The notes beneath the pieces were generated by a model that saw nothing but the letters and a program-made list of their open reading frames with translations, had not been told where the DNA came from and did not search any database. From Paenibacillus sp. FSL R5-0341 (lineage in GTDB: Bacteria; Bacillota; Bacilli; Paenibacillales; Paenibacillaceae), in assembly GCF_037975235.1 (NCBI RefSeq), contig NZ_CP150241.1:4402001-4466000 (forward strand): a stretch of 64,000 nt of DNA. Reading direction: 5' to 3'. This document shows, one piece after another, positions 9,286-21,400 of the stretch (positions within the stretch are counted from its first letter, which is position 1; each line of letters opens with the position of its first letter). The translations under genes and the position numbers were made by a program.

Positions 9286-11046
9286 TCATGATGCATTCGA
9301 ACCACTTTGCTCGTCTGGACTACCTGTGGAATCATTAAAAACCTGTAGGTGCTCCTCAATATCTCCGCTGGTGCGCAGGGCGAAGCACTTACGTGCTTCT
9401 TCTTTGGCTTCCGATGCAGTTGTATTCAGCACTCTGTGCTTCACACGTAGCAGGGATTGTGGAGACATACTCAAGTGGCGGATGCCAAGCTCCAGCCAAA
9501 GCGGTATGGCACGTTCGTCCCCTGCCATCTCTCCGCACACACTAACATCAATTCCGGCGGTGTGAGCCGCATCCGCTGTGGCACGAAGCATCCGTAGAAC
9601 AGCCGGATGATATGGATGATACATATGAGCTATCTGCTCATTCATTCGATCTACTGCCAATACATATTGAACCAGATCGTTCGTACCAATACTGAAGAAA
9701 TCTGCTTCCTCAGCCAGAAGGTCAGCAATCATCACCGCTGCAGGAACTTCAATCATAATCCCTACCTGAATGTGAGGATCGTATGACAGTCCCCGCTCGT
9801 CCAGATCGGACATCGCCTCACGAAGAATCTCATTGGCCTGCTGAAGCTCTTCCACCGAAGAGATCATCGGATACATGATTTTGACATTACCGGCAGCACT
9901 GGCACGCAGAATGGCTGTAAGCTGTGTTTTGAACAGATCCTTGCGGTCCAGACTAATGCGAATGGCACGGTACCCCAGAAACGGATTGTCTTCCTCAGGC
10001 AATTCAAAATAATCGAGCTGCTTGTCACCACCGATATCCAGTGTACGAATGACAACGGATTGGCCTGCTGTTTTCTCTGCCACAAGGCGGTACACCTCAT
10101 ACTGCTCTTGCTCGCCCGGGAACGTAGCCCGGTCCATATAAAGGAACTCTGTCCGGAACAAGCCTACGCCCTTCGCTCCATGTTTTAAAGCCATGTCCAG
10201 TTCCTTCACGGAACTGATATTGGAAGCAAGGTGTAATACGGCCCCGTCTTTAGTTACGGCATCTACTGTAGCAAGCACTTGAAGTTGTTCCTTTTTCTTC
10301 AGTTGCTTGCTGCGCAGCATCGTATACCGTTCAATCGTCTTGCGGTCCGGATCGGTAAATACCAAGCCATTGTCACCATCTACCACAAGCATATCCCCTG
10401 TCTCTACCGGCATGCCAAGACTCGCTTCCAGGCCGGAAACGAGAGGAATGCCGAGTGCACGAGCCATAATCGCAGAGTGTGATGTTTTCCCGCCAATTAA
10501 GGTTACAATGCCTAGCACATGAGTGGGATTTAGATGTGCCAGTTGAGATGGCGACAGCTCTTTGGCAACGAGTACATAAGGCTGGGTATCCGAAGGAAGT
10601 GTAATCTCTGGCGCGCCAAGCAAATGCTTGAGCAGACGGTTACCCACATCCTTGATGTCAATAGCCCGCTCCTTCATATACTCATCTTCCAGCAGATCAA
10701 ACATCGTGACAAAATGGTCAATGGCTTCTTTGACCGCCACTTCTGCTGCCTTGTACTGGCGTTCGATAATACCGCGAATTTCGTTCATGAATACCGGATC
10801 TTCGAGGATTGCCAGATGTGCATCAAAAATACTGGACTCCTCTGGACCAACGACTTCCTTAAACTCATTTTTGATATATTCGATCTCATCCTTAGATGTC
10901 CGTATGCCCTCATACAACCGTTCGAACTCCTGGGCGAGATCCACCGAATCCATCTTCTGATCCGGCAGATCCCATTCCCAACTGGGCAGGACAAATGCTT
11001 TGCCGATGGCTATGCCTGCAGCTCCGTTGATGCCTTGTATCTTCAT
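9286..11046 (-). CDS. ptsI: PTS enzyme I (phosphoenolpyruvate-protein phosphotransferase)
   Basis: Cytoplasmic first step of the sugar phosphotransferase system: takes phosphate from PEP and passes it to HPr. 586 residues. The swivelling phosphohistidine domain contains GGKTSHSAIMARALGIP with H190. The PEP-binding barrel has GVGLFRTEFLYMDR and the catalytic-cysteine segment VSVCGEMAGD. The C-terminal ~15 residues (Ser/Gly/Asp-rich) extend past the family end. The ATG overlaps the stop of the nagE-like gene by 4 bases, so the two are translationally coupled. Usually ptsI follows ptsH; here it follows an EII gene instead. Confidence 0.95.
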   Translation of the reverse strand: MKIQGINGAAGIAIGKAFVLPSWEWDLPDQKMDSVDLAQEFERLYEGIRTSKDEIEYIKNEFKEVVGPEESSIFDAHLAILEDPVFMNEIRGIIERQYKAAEVAVKEAIDHFVTMFDLLEDEYMKERAIDIKDVGNRLLKHLLGAPEITLPSDTQPYVLVAKELSPSQLAHLNPTHVLGIVTLIGGKTSHSAIMARALGIPLVSGLEASLGMPVETGDMLVVDGDNGLVFTDPDRKTIERYTMLRSKQLKKKEQLQVLATVDAVTKDGAVLHLASNISSVKELDMALKHGAKGVGLFRTEFLYMDRATFPGEQEQYEVYRLVAEKTAGQSVVIRTLDIGGDKQLDYFELPEEDNPFLGYRAIRISLDRKDLFKTQLTAILRASAAGNVKIMYPMISSVEELQQANEILREAMSDLDERGLSYDPHIQVGIMIEVPAAVMIADLLAEEADFFSIGTNDLVQYVLAVDRMNEQIAHMYHPYHPAVLRMLRATADAAHTAGIDVSVCGEMAGDERAIPLWLELGIRHLSMSPQSLLRVKHRVLNTTASEAKEEARKCFALRTSGDIEEHLQVFNDSTGSPDEQSGSNAS

Positions 11047-12923
11047 TCTACCCCTCCAACGTTCCTGTCATAGAGCACCACGGACATAACGGATGCCTGA
11101 CCTTTCTTAACTTGCTTAAATGGAGCAAAACTCCATGATTTTACACGATCTGGATTCGTAATTACCATTGGTGTTGTCAGTGATGCCGCTTGCTCGCGAA
11201 GTACTGCCAGATCGAACTTGATCAACAACTGCCCTGGCTCCACCGTATCGCCCTCCTGAACAAAAGCTTCAAAATGGCCTTTCAACTGAGAGGTATCGAT
11301 GCCGATATGCAGTAACACCTCAAGCCCCTCCCGGGTGGAAATACCCAGGGCATGCATGGTCGGGTACAAGTGCATAATCGTTCCGAAGACGGGTGAGACC
11401 AGCTCTCCCTTTTCAGGAACAAAAGCTACCCCATCCCCAACAAGCTTGGCTGCAAAGATCTGATCCGGCACCTCTTCGATTGGGAGCATTTTACCCTGAA
11501 CGGGCGCACAGAATAGAACCTGTTGCAGATCTCTTTCCAGCAGTTTCGCGATTTCTTCTCGGATCAATTCCGAGTAGGTACCGAATACCACCTGTACGTT
11601 ACCGCCACCCAGCTTAATCAGTCCAGCGGACCCCATACTCTTCATGGCACCCGTGTCGATCAAGCGGTCATCATGAACAGTCAGGCGAAGTCGCGTAATA
11701 CAGGCTTCAACCTGCACAATGTTCCCTTTTCCACCCAATGCTTCGAGAATCAAAGGTGCCTGATAAGGAATATTACCTACCCAATCTTCCAGCATGGACC
11801 CCTCTTCACGTCCTGGTGTTGGTATCTTGAACGTACGAATCGCCCATCGGAACAGGAAGTAATAGACCAGCCCATATAGTATGCCAACCGGAATGAGCTT
11901 CCAAGCATTCTCCGATAGATGGAAATTGAGTATGTAATCAATAATACCTGCGGAGTAAGAAAACCCGTGCCTAATATCGAGCCAGTAGCTAATCCACATG
12001 GCAACACCGGACATGACTGCATGCACGATGAACAGATAAGGTGCGGCGAACAAAAAAGCAAACTCAATCTGCTCCGATACCCCGGTCAGAAAACAAACGA
12101 GTGCCGATGTCAGAAAGGTTTTCTTGATTTTCGGTTTCAGATCTTCCCTGGCTTCCTGAATAATAGCGAAGGCTATTGCCGGAATGGCGAACATCATGAT
12201 GGGAAACAAACCCGCCATAAAAAATCCTGCGGTGGGATCACCTGCAAAAAATCGAGGCAAATCACCTTGCACAATGTTACCATCAGGCGTTTCAAACGTC
12301 CCTAACTGGAACCAAAACACATTGTTAAGCAGGTGATGAAGGCCGAAAGCGACCAGCACCCTGTATAACACCCCGTAGATGAACAGCCCAAAACCCCCGA
12401 GACTGTATTCCCAAGTGGCGATGGCGTTCAATCCATGCTGAAGGATCGGAGCAAGCCATAACATAAAACAGGAGAACAGTGCCGAACAGAGTCCAACAAT
12501 GAGTAAAACAAACCTTGAACCCCCGAAAAATTGTAAAATTTCAGGCAGTTTAATGCTTTTAAAGCGATTATGCATTCCCCCGGCAAGCGCGCCGAGTATG
12601 ATTCCGATTAAGGAAGCGGGCTGAACGGTGCCGTCGCCGAAGTTGCGAGTGACCTGATCATATATCACGATACCAGCCAGCGCAGCGAGTCCCGCTTGTC
12701 CGGCCTGGTTGGAGAGTCCCAGTGCTACACCGACAGCGAACAAATACGGCAAGAAATAAAAAATACCGTGTCCGGCCACGGTAGACACTTCACCGACAAC
12801 TTCCAATCCCCAGGCGTCCCAAGGCAGACTGCCAACACTGAGCAAAATTGCGGCGGCGGGCAGGACCATTGTAGGCAGCATTACCGCTCGTCCGAGCTGC
12901 TGCAAGGATCCGAGCCAATTCAT
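11043..12923 (-). CDS. PTS EIICBA permease, N-acetylglucosamine type (NagE-like)
   Basis: Membrane transporter that imports and phosphorylates its sugar using phosphate from HPr. 626 residues with three fused domains. EIIC is about 1-370, with many membrane spans, LHHLLNNVFWFQLG and FFMAGLFPIMMFAIP. EIIB has the phosphocysteine C408 in EACITRLRLTV. EIIA has H524 and the phosphohistidine H539 in LLHIGID. The EIIC loop text and the GDLPRFFAGDPTAG segment are closer to NagE (GlcNAc) than to PtsG, so GlcNAc or a related sugar is the best guess. In the substrate-site loop, TGVSEQIEF keeps the conserved Glu. It overlaps ptsI. Confidence 0.88.
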   Translation of the reverse strand: MNWLGSLQQLGRAVMLPTMVLPAAAILLSVGSLPWDAWGLEVVGEVSTVAGHGIFYFLPYLFAVGVALGLSNQAGQAGLAALAGIVIYDQVTRNFGDGTVQPASLIGIILGALAGGMHNRFKSIKLPEILQFFGGSRFVLLIVGLCSALFSCFMLWLAPILQHGLNAIATWEYSLGGFGLFIYGVLYRVLVAFGLHHLLNNVFWFQLGTFETPDGNIVQGDLPRFFAGDPTAGFFMAGLFPIMMFAIPAIAFAIIQEAREDLKPKIKKTFLTSALVCFLTGVSEQIEFAFLFAAPYLFIVHAVMSGVAMWISYWLDIRHGFSYSAGIIDYILNFHLSENAWKLIPVGILYGLVYYFLFRWAIRTFKIPTPGREEGSMLEDWVGNIPYQAPLILEALGGKGNIVQVEACITRLRLTVHDDRLIDTGAMKSMGSAGLIKLGGGNVQVVFGTYSELIREEIAKLLERDLQQVLFCAPVQGKMLPIEEVPDQIFAAKLVGDGVAFVPEKGELVSPVFGTIMHLYPTMHALGISTREGLEVLLHIGIDTSQLKGHFEAFVQEGDTVEPGQLLIKFDLAVLREQAASLTTPMVITNPDRVKSWSFAPFKQVKKGQASVMSVVLYDRNVGGVE

Positions 12924-13023
12924 GGCGACCTCTCCTTTCTATCCTAGATGGTAAGCTTTACGCAACGTTTTGTCAAAGTAAAACAGTAACCAATTGGTAA
13001 TTAATACGGCAAAAATAGAACAG

Positions 13024-13057
13024 AAAAAATCCCGTCAACTTCAAGTTAACGGGATTC
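13024..13057 (-). terminator. Terminator of the CoA-binding-protein gene
   Basis: Minus-strand hairpin AATCCCGTTAACTT / AAGTTGACGGGATT followed by TTTTTT. It lies between this gene and the nagE-like promoter region. Confidence 0.85.
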
Positions 13058-13119
13058 ATCCTATAATCATTCAATTGGGACAGATCAGGAGATCATCTGA
13101 TCACAGGTGAACGAGCCTC

Positions 13120-13554
13120 TCAGCCGCGTCCAGCGCCGCGCAGAACGATGGAATCCTCTACCTTGATACAACGATTCGTTACCGCTGTCATGCCGTTCTC
13201 CGCAGCAATCTGGACCGCTTCATCACTATGGATGCCAAGCTGCAGCCACAGTACATTCGCTTTGATGGCGGCAGCGTCACGAGCGACATCCGCGCAAAAC
13301 TCTTCGCGACGAAAGACATTGACGATGTCTACCGACTCTGGAATATCCGCGAGTGTGGCATATACCGTCTCTCCAAGGATTTCACCTTGCACCTGTGGAT
13401 TAACCGGGATGATGCGATAGCCTCTGCTCTGCATGGCTTCGGCTACCATATAGGAAGTGCGATCCGATTTGTCTGATAAGCCGACGACTGCGATGTTGCC
13501 TGCCTTGCGCAAAAGTTGTCCAATTTCTTCACGAGTAGGGTTGTTAAATTCCAT
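13120..13554 (-). CDS. CoA-binding domain protein (YccU/YneT family)
   Basis: Small Rossmann-fold protein (144 residues) of the CoA_binding_2 family. The nucleotide-binding N-terminus reads IAVVGLSDKSDRTSYMVAEAM, then IIPVNPQV, and the C-terminus NRCIKVED. Solved relatives bind CoA, but the cellular role is not established. Start could be ATG 13554 or the in-frame TTG 13560; the AAAGGATG site suits either. Monocistronic with its own terminator. Confidence 0.88.
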   Translation of the reverse strand: MEFNNPTREEIGQLLRKAGNIAVVGLSDKSDRTSYMVAEAMQSRGYRIIPVNPQVQGEILGETVYATLADIPESVDIVNVFRREEFCADVARDAAAIKANVLWLQLGIHSDEAVQIAAENGMTAVTNRCIKVEDSIVLRGAGRG

Positions 13555-13612
13555 GTTCAAGCACCATCCTTTTCTGATTAAAGTGCGTGTTCAAAAGACA
13601 GTTTTCAGTTAT

Positions 13613-14908
13613 TTACTCTTTTACCCATTGAACCGAGGCGCCAAGCGCCTGCAAATGATCGAAATATTGCGGATAAGACTTGGCTACATGGTGTGCATCC
13701 CGAATACGAAGTGGTTCCTTGGAACGCAGACCAACGACTGTAAGCGCCATAATTACGCGATGATCGTAATGAGCGTTAATCTCAACGCCACCTTCAACGC
13801 CTTCCGGACGCCCGTGTACGATAATCTCAGCCTGACGCTCTTCGACGTTCGCTCCTGCCTTCCGCAGCTCGTTCAAATAATCAGTGATTCGGTCACATTC
13901 CTTGTAACGCAGGTTCTCTACATTATAGAACCGTGACGTGCCTTCCGCAAACACAGCTGCGGCTACCATAGCCAAAACGGCGTCCGTCGCGGCATCCCCG
14001 TCGAATTCGATCGCTTTCAGTCTACCATTGCCTTGAACGTGTACGACATCGTTCTCATGTGTCAATGGCACTTCCATCATACGCAACACATCAACGATGG
14101 CACGTTCACCTTGCTTACTCTGCTCCATCAAGCGCAAAATCTTCACATCAGACTGTGTAACCGCTGCTGCGGCAAGAACCGCTGCTGAGCCCGGGTAGTC
14201 CCCTTGAACTGTGTAGGTCGTTGGCTGGTAAGCCTGTCCACCTGGTACACGGAAGGACATGTAATCATCACTTGCATGGATAACGATGCCTGCCTGCTCC
14301 AGTACTTCCAGGGTCTGTCCGATAACGACCTTGGACTTCAGGTCATTCAGCACTTCAATGGTGCTGTCTTCTGCAAGCAAAGGCGTAACAAACAGCAATG
14401 CGCTAAGATATTGGGAGCTAACGGAGCCGGATACACGAATGTGTCCCCCCTTGGCATTGCCACCTTTGATCGTAATCGGCAGGCGCCCTTGTTCATGTTG
14501 TACTTCTACACCCAGTTGACCAAGCGCATCGATCAGGTCATCATGCGGGCGTTTGCCGAGCGAATCCGGGTACGTATTCACAAAAGTAACTTCAGGACAA
14601 AGCGCTGTAACGCCCATCAGGAAACGAAGTACTGCACCCGCATTGCCTACATTCAATTCACGCACATCACGGGGATGACTGCCAAAGCCTTGGATCACAA
14701 TCTTGCTGTCGTCTTCTTCAAGCACTGCCCCCAGATCGCGAATACATCTGCGCATGGCGTCACTGTCTTCACTGTGTGCCGGGAAATGAATGGTACTTGT
14801 ACCTTCTGCCAGCGCAGCAGCCAGCAAATAACGAGTCGTGTAGTTTTTGGAGGACAGAGCTCCGATTTCCCCGTTCAGGGTAGGGGTTGGTTTAACAATA
14901 ACGTCCAT
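13613..14908 (-). CDS. aroA: 3-phosphoshikimate 1-carboxyvinyltransferase (EPSP synthase), atypical
   Basis: Catalyses PEP + shikimate-3-phosphate to EPSP in the chorismate pathway. 431 residues, standard length. Retained: S20-K21 (SSKNYTTR), SSQ in VSGSVSSQYLSALL, RYKECDR, and the C-terminal HVAKSYPQYF lysine. Odd: the glyphosate-site loop reads GNAGAVLRFLMG, so the Thr equivalent to E. coli T97 is Ala and the Pro equivalent to P101 is Phe. PGSKS is replaced by LSSKN. The sequence does not look like the usual Bacillus class II enzyme. It lies near shikimate kinase rather than in an aro/trp operon, so it may be a second copy. Start ATG with a GGAG site. Confidence 0.88.
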   Translation of the reverse strand: MDVIVKPTPTLNGEIGALSSKNYTTRYLLAAALAEGTSTIHFPAHSEDSDAMRRCIRDLGAVLEEDDSKIVIQGFGSHPRDVRELNVGNAGAVLRFLMGVTALCPEVTFVNTYPDSLGKRPHDDLIDALGQLGVEVQHEQGRLPITIKGGNAKGGHIRVSGSVSSQYLSALLFVTPLLAEDSTIEVLNDLKSKVVIGQTLEVLEQAGIVIHASDDYMSFRVPGGQAYQPTTYTVQGDYPGSAAVLAAAAVTQSDVKILRLMEQSKQGERAIVDVLRMMEVPLTHENDVVHVQGNGRLKAIEFDGDAATDAVLAMVAAAVFAEGTSRFYNVENLRYKECDRITDYLNELRKAGANVEERQAEIIVHGRPEGVEGGVEINAHYDHRVIMALTVVGLRSKEPLRIRDAHHVAKSYPQYFDHLQALGASVQWVKE

Positions 14909-15014
14909 GGATGAAATTCTCCTTCATTAATTATATTGTGGCCAAATTGACATTCCATGCATCGCTTGGGTATCATTATAGGCGTTAAGTCCATACAGAA
15001 AAGAGGACCTGAAT

Positions 15015-15320
15015 ATGACACAAATAGCTGAAATTGAAACATCTGAGCTGCGCCGCCGTTTACAGGCAGGAGAGAAGCTGCAGATGATAGACGTCCGCGA
15101 GGACGATGAAGTGGCACAAGGCATGATCGAAGGAGCTAAGCATATCCCGCTTGGACAGATTCCGGACCGACTGTCTGAGATTGATAAGTCAGGCGAGATT
15201 GTATTCATCTGTCGTAGTGGTTACCGCAGTGAACGTGCCTGTGAATATCTGCAGCAACTGGGCTATGAAGGCTGTACGAACATGATTGGCGGCATGCTTC
15301 AATGGCAACAGGAAGACTAG
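15015..15320 (+). CDS. Single-domain rhodanese-like protein
   Basis: 101 residues, one rhodanese domain. Typical elements: MIDVREDDEVAQGMIEGAKHIPLG, then the active-site loop ICRSGYRSE with C66. Such proteins handle persulfide sulfur; the partner is unknown. An AGAGGA site lies 6 bases before the ATG. Divergent from aroA across 106 bases and convergent with aroK across a terminator. Confidence 0.9.
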   Translation: MTQIAEIETSELRRRLQAGEKLQMIDVREDDEVAQGMIEGAKHIPLGQIPDRLSEIDKSGEIVFICRSGYRSERACEYLQQLGYEGCTNMIGGMLQWQQED

Positions 15321-15376
15321 AAAAACTCGGAGCGGAGCTAAGTCATTGTAACCTTGTGACCTCTACTCCACTACTA

Positions 15377-15402
15377 GAAACGGGCCATATGGCCCGTTTT
15401 GT
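15377..15402. terminator. Terminator between the rhodanese gene and aroK
   Basis: Perfect palindrome AAACGGGCCATATGGCCCGTTT followed by a T-rich tract on the plus strand. Confidence 0.75.
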
Positions 15403-18400
15403 TATATCCGCCACCTATCTATCAACCAACAAACTTCGACGATCACAAGCTTAGACGCGGTAATGCACTAAAATTAAACGAGTCACTTCAGCAGCGGATA
15501 ACTCGGTTGTATCCACTGTATAATGCGCGAACCGATATGCGTCTTTCCGTTCTTCCATAATCGTCTTGATACGTTCCTCTGCATTGCCTGCAAGAAGCGG
15601 ACGATTGTCACAGCCGCTAACACGTTCTACAATCACTGCTGGATCAGCAGTCAGGGCAACAACCCAGCCATTCTTCGACATCACGTCACAATTATCCGAA
15701 CGCAGCACCACGCCACCTCCGGTCGCAATGACCTGTGACTTTTTCTCCAGTACCGAGCACAACATACGGCTCTCGGCATCACGGAAATACGTCTCTCCCT
15801 TGTCAGTGAACAGTTCTGGAATCGTACAGCCTTCCTCTTTTTCCACCGCGGCGTCCACATCAATCAATCGGTAGCCAAGCTCGCGTGCAAGCATGTCAGC
15901 GACGGTAGATTTGCCAGTTCCCATCATGCCAATGAGAATAATATTGTTAGACTTGCTCAAGGTGTACACTCCTTTAATTCAAGCAATTCGTGAGCACTTT
16001 TGTCCTATCATAACACAGCCCTGCGGACTGGGAAAGACCATCTCCTTACCGACTTCCGTTGGACCATCCAGCAACATAACGAACTCCAATGAGCTTATTT
16101 ATAAAAAAGAAGCCTGGCGTTAACCGGCAATAACCGGAACACCAAACCTCTTTATGAGCCTTTCAACAGGCCAAAGCTGCCACTTAAAGGGGCACTAGCC
16201 AAATCTAATAGACTTGTATATGTGGTACTACTCCATCCAGTTGTGGTGGAAGCTGCCTTCTTTGTCCACACGTTTGAACGTGTGAGCACCGAAGTAGTCA
16301 CGTTGTGCTTGCAGCAAGTTTGCTGGCAAACGCTCTGTACGGTAGCTGTCGTAGTAAGAAAGAGCGCTGGAGAAGCCTGGTACCGGAACACCTTGTTGTA
16401 CAGCAGCCGCTACAACTTCACGCCATGCGCCTTGATAAGACTCAACGATATTTTGGAAGTAAGGATCCAAGAGCAAGTTTTTCAGAGCTGCGTCTTTATC
16501 ATAAGCTTCCTTGATGTTTTGCAGGAACTGCGAACGGATGATGCAACCACCACGGAAGATCATGGCAATGTTGCCGTATTTCAGATCCCAGCCATACTCA
16601 TCGGAAGCTGCACGCATTTGTGCAAATCCTTGTGCATAGGATACGATTTTACTTGCGAAGAGGGCTTTACGCACGCTCTCGATGAATGCTTTTTTGTCCC
16701 CGGAGAACGCTTCAGTCGCTGGTCCACTCAGGATTTTGCTAGCTGCTACACGCTCGTCCTTCATGGCAGAAAGGAAACGGGAGAATACGGATTCCGTAAT
16801 CATGGACAATGGTACGCCGAGATCCAACGCGCTTTGGCTTGTCCACTTACCAGTTCCTTTTTGTCCTGCAGCGTCCAGAATGACATCAACCATTGGTTTA
16901 CCAGTTTCCGGATCATATTTGGAGAAGATATCTGCCGTAATTTCGATCAGATAGCTATCCAGCTCTCCTTGATTCCATTCCGTAAAGATCGCGTGCAGCT
17001 CTTCAACGGAAACGTTCAATACGGATTTGAGCAAGTGGTAAGCTTCACCAATCAACTGCATGTCTCCGTACTCGATACCGTTATGCACCATTTTCACATA
17101 ATGTCCGGCACCGTCAGGTCCAATATATGTACAACATGGATCGTCACCGACTTTGGCCGAAATTGCCGTCAGAATCGGTTCAACCAGTTTATAAGCACTT
17201 TCCTGTCCACCTGGCATGATTGAAGGGCCTTTCAATGCGCCTTCTTCACCACCGGATACACCTGTACCGATGAAGCGAATGCCTTTGTCTTCCAACTCTT
17301 TGCTGCGACGTTGCGTATCAGGGAAGTATGCGTTCCCTCCATCGATGATGATGTCGCCCTCATCCAAGTGAGGAAGCAGTTGTTCAATGGTAGCGTCGGT
17401 CGCTTTGCCGGCTTGTACCATGATCAAAATTTTGCGCGGGGATTCCAGGGATGCTACGAACTCTTCAATGGAGAATGAGCCTGTCAGGTTTTTACCTTCA
17501 GCTTCTTTCAGAAGATCATTGGTTTTCTCCGGGGAACGGTTATATACCGATACCGAGAAACCTCTGCTTTCAATGTTAAGGGCCAAATTTTTGCCCATGA
17601 CAGCCAGGCCAATTACGCCGATTTGTTGTTTTGTCATCTGGTCCTCCATCCTTTGCTCCAATTAATTTTATTGAAATGAATTCTCAACAATACTCCTATT
17701 TTAACGGTTTTATGTATAGAAGTGAACCCCGTGACACCGTTACGCAACGATAAAACACCCCAATCTGCTGAGGTGTTCATCGTATTTTCATAAATAGAAC
17801 CGTGAAGGCAATACATCATGCCAAAGTAATCCAATATTGTATTGTACAATGCTATAATTATATCCAATGAAGTTCGAACAAAAAGGAGGATTGTACATAA
17901 TGGCGTTAGAGCAGTTCTCAAAAGAGGAACGGTTTTCCCTGGATATTCGAAGAACATTTCTTCTGGGGGCGTATATGAATGAATGGGGGGTGCCAGAGCT
18001 CAGGATCATTCTTTCGAAGCCAGAAAGAAACATTCATGTAGAAATCTATTATTTTCCTGCCACAATTCAATCTGGCATCGCAAGATTCGTGACGGTAGGG
18101 TTGTCTCAGGCAACGCGGCCCTCAGGAGAGCTTGTAGCTGCTGAATGGATGCTTGCGCTGCAACCGGATCTTGGCGGTGAAGAGGTGGAGCGTGTCAACA
18201 CGTACCTGGTCGATCTGATCTCCCATCACATCGAAAATGTGCCGGATTCGACGGTTCCCCGTGTGATGGAATCAAGCGGATTAGCACCAGCCCGATGGAA
18301 TGCGAATGCCTTTCTCATTGATGAATTGCGGGGAGAAAAAGAATCCCTCGAACAGATTCATGTGGGTCATGAGACGGTAGCATTACTGTGGGCAGTACCC

Positions 18401-21400
18401 ATCACTTCTTTCGAAGCCAACCTGTTGCTCACCCAAGGATTGGATGAATTTGATGCCTGGATTGAAAGCTCGCAATATTCTATCGTCGACCCCTGTCGTC
18501 CGTGATGCCCGTTAGGCACAAAAATAGAGCCCTGGCTTGCGCCGGGGCTTTGGTATAGATGACTTTCAAAAGAAATATTCATCAACCTTCCAGCATTAAC
18601 AGATGTCCAGACAACTGTTTCAATGCTTCGCGGCAGGCATTTGCCTTTTCCGTATTATTCAGCTGAACAGCCGTATACAGGCGCTCCAGTTCATCGTCCA
18701 CTTCCATGCGTAACAACATGAGTCGCTCTTCGCCTTCGCGCGAGAGGAACATTTCTTCCATCTCTTCCGCCGTCGGCGCAGGTTCCTTTTGAAAAATAAC
18801 ACGCTGTTTGAACCCGGACACTTCCACGAGCCGAATAACTTCACCGAATAAAATGTTCTCCACGGTCATCTGCTGATCCTTGAACCGCTTCACAACCGCA
18901 TGCCCGCGTGTATCTCCAATCAGCTTCTCCAGCCACTCTGCAAGCTTCGCGTCCTTGATAATGTAATCACCTGTCATCTTATAGTTACCACTGCGTGTCT
19001 GTTGAAAACGGAGCTTTACCAGCTTGCGGCCAGTACGGACAGACAGGATAAAAAAGGATTCATCCTCGCTCCAATATAGTGAATACCCCTCACGAATAAG
19101 GTCTTTGATCAAATTTTGGATATGCCGACGGTTGAACCGCAGCTCCAGATTGCAATATTCAACTTCATAACTCTTATTCACGGCACTCCCTCCATCTGTA
19201 CCGGAATTGCTCCGGCCCTCGTCTTCAATCGCTTCTACTCAATCGGCTTACCCTATTTTATACTTCATTTTATGTAAGGGTACTTGGTTATTTGACTATT
19301 TTTCACCGAAAGGGCCGCAGGATTGCAGCTTTCCGCAGGAGCACAGGGGCAAGCCCCCGATTTTGTTGATATTATGGACGCGAAAAAGGGAGTTCCACAA
19401 CCACGATGGTTGACGGAACTCCCTTTTCTATTGCTTATTTGGCCGGAGCAGTACGGAACGGATTCCGAGATAATACAAAATGCACGACGGCAAGTCCTGC
19501 CATGACGATGGCACTGCCGATGAATGGAGCCGGATGACTAACGTGATCCCACAGCAGTCCGGAAACAATGGGGCCTACAACCATTCCTGATCCTTGTAGT
19601 GTAAGGAAAAATCCCCAGATTGCTCCCCGCTCCCCTTTGGGAATCAGTGTGGCTACAAAAGCATTCCAGGCTGGCAAAATCATGGCATAACTAATTCCCA
19701 CCAGCATGACAACACCAAACACCACCGGAATGGATGTGATGGAGGAGAATGCGAACAGACTCGCTGCCGCCATCAAAAAACCAACGTTCAGGAACGGTTT
19801 GGTGCCGAACCTGTCTACCATTTTACCAACAGGCAGTAAGGCAATAACCGTTATTCCACCGCCCGCAATCAGCAACAAACTGTATAGGTTCGGTGAGATG
19901 TGCAGGTCTGTGCGTGTGTATAACGTAATTACCGGACTGAGCAGCCCGATGACAAACGACTGCATAAACAAGGCAGGATACACCAGCGGATTGACATTAA
20001 GCGTGCTGCGCACCCGTTGCAATGTGCCCTTCACACTCTTTTGCAGCCGGATGAACGGCGTGAGCAGATTCGGTTTGGCTGGATACTTCACATCTCCATT
20101 CTTCGCTGCTTGCTCGGCATGCTCTCCTTCGACGATGACACGTCCGGGAAGAATCATGGCTACCAGGATAACTAGAATGGCACATCCCATCAGCACGAGA
20201 AATATGGTTCGATAATCATGATGCGTGCGCTCCAGCAACCAGTTCATGCCCACGGGTCCAAGCCCTGTGCCGCCCAAAGCGGCCATCTCCAGCGCTCCCA
20301 TTGCTGTACCATTTTTGTTCTGTGGGCCTGACATCGCAGTCACCCCTGTCATGGCGCAAGGCCAGAGCGGTGACGTACCAACACCAAGGATCAGACAGGC
20401 CATGGCCAGTCCAAAGGCGCTTTTAAGAAAAAGGATCATAATAACAGCGATTAAGGTACAGATTAGTGCTGTAACCATCGTTGCACGAAAGCCGATCCGT
20501 TCTGCGGCCCAGCCGGAAGGCGCCCGGAACAGATTATCTCCCAGATATTGAAGCGCAAAGGCTACACCGATAACACCTGCGGACAGACCCAGAATATTGT
20601 CCATATACACGGGCAAAACAGCTACCAACAGGGCTCCTTTGATAATTTCAACTAGAAAAAGTGTCAACCACATCGCGATAAAAAATGGTGATCGCAAAAT
20701 TTTGGCTGGTTTTGTGTCGGTTTGCATTCTTTTTCCCCTTTCGGCGTTCATTAACCTATTCCCTATCCTTAGTGTAACCGTGGGGAATGTGCCCAAATCT
20801 CGGCAATTTAAAAAATTGTCGATTATACTGTTGCATTCGGTTCTTAATTTGCTATACTCATCTTTGTTTACCAATTTTATTAGGAAGGGTTGTGACAGCA
20901 CTGATGAATCACCACCGTACGCCGCTGTTTACCGCTTTAAAAAATCATGCGGCACTCAATCCGGTACAGTTTCATATTCCGGGCCATAAAAAAGGATTGG
21001 GAGCGGATACCGAATTCCGTGAATTTATTGGCGATAATGCCTTCTCCATAGATTTGATTAACATCGCACCGCTGGATGACCTGCATCAGCCTACCGGTGT
21101 CATTCAGGAAGCACAGATCCTGGCAGCAGATGCCTTCGGAGCCGATTATACCTATTTTAGTGTACAAGGCACAAGCAGTGCCATCATGACCATGATTCTG
21201 TCTGTATGTACACCGGGTGACAAAATTATTGTGCCCCGTAATGTGCATAAATCGGTTTTGTCCGCCATAATTTTCTCAGGCGCCAAACCTGTATTTGTTT
21301 CTCCTTCACAAGACGTCAATCTGGGTATTGATCACGGAGTGACTACACAGTCTATCCGTCGCGCACTTGAGCGTCATCCAGATGCCAAGGCATTGCTCGT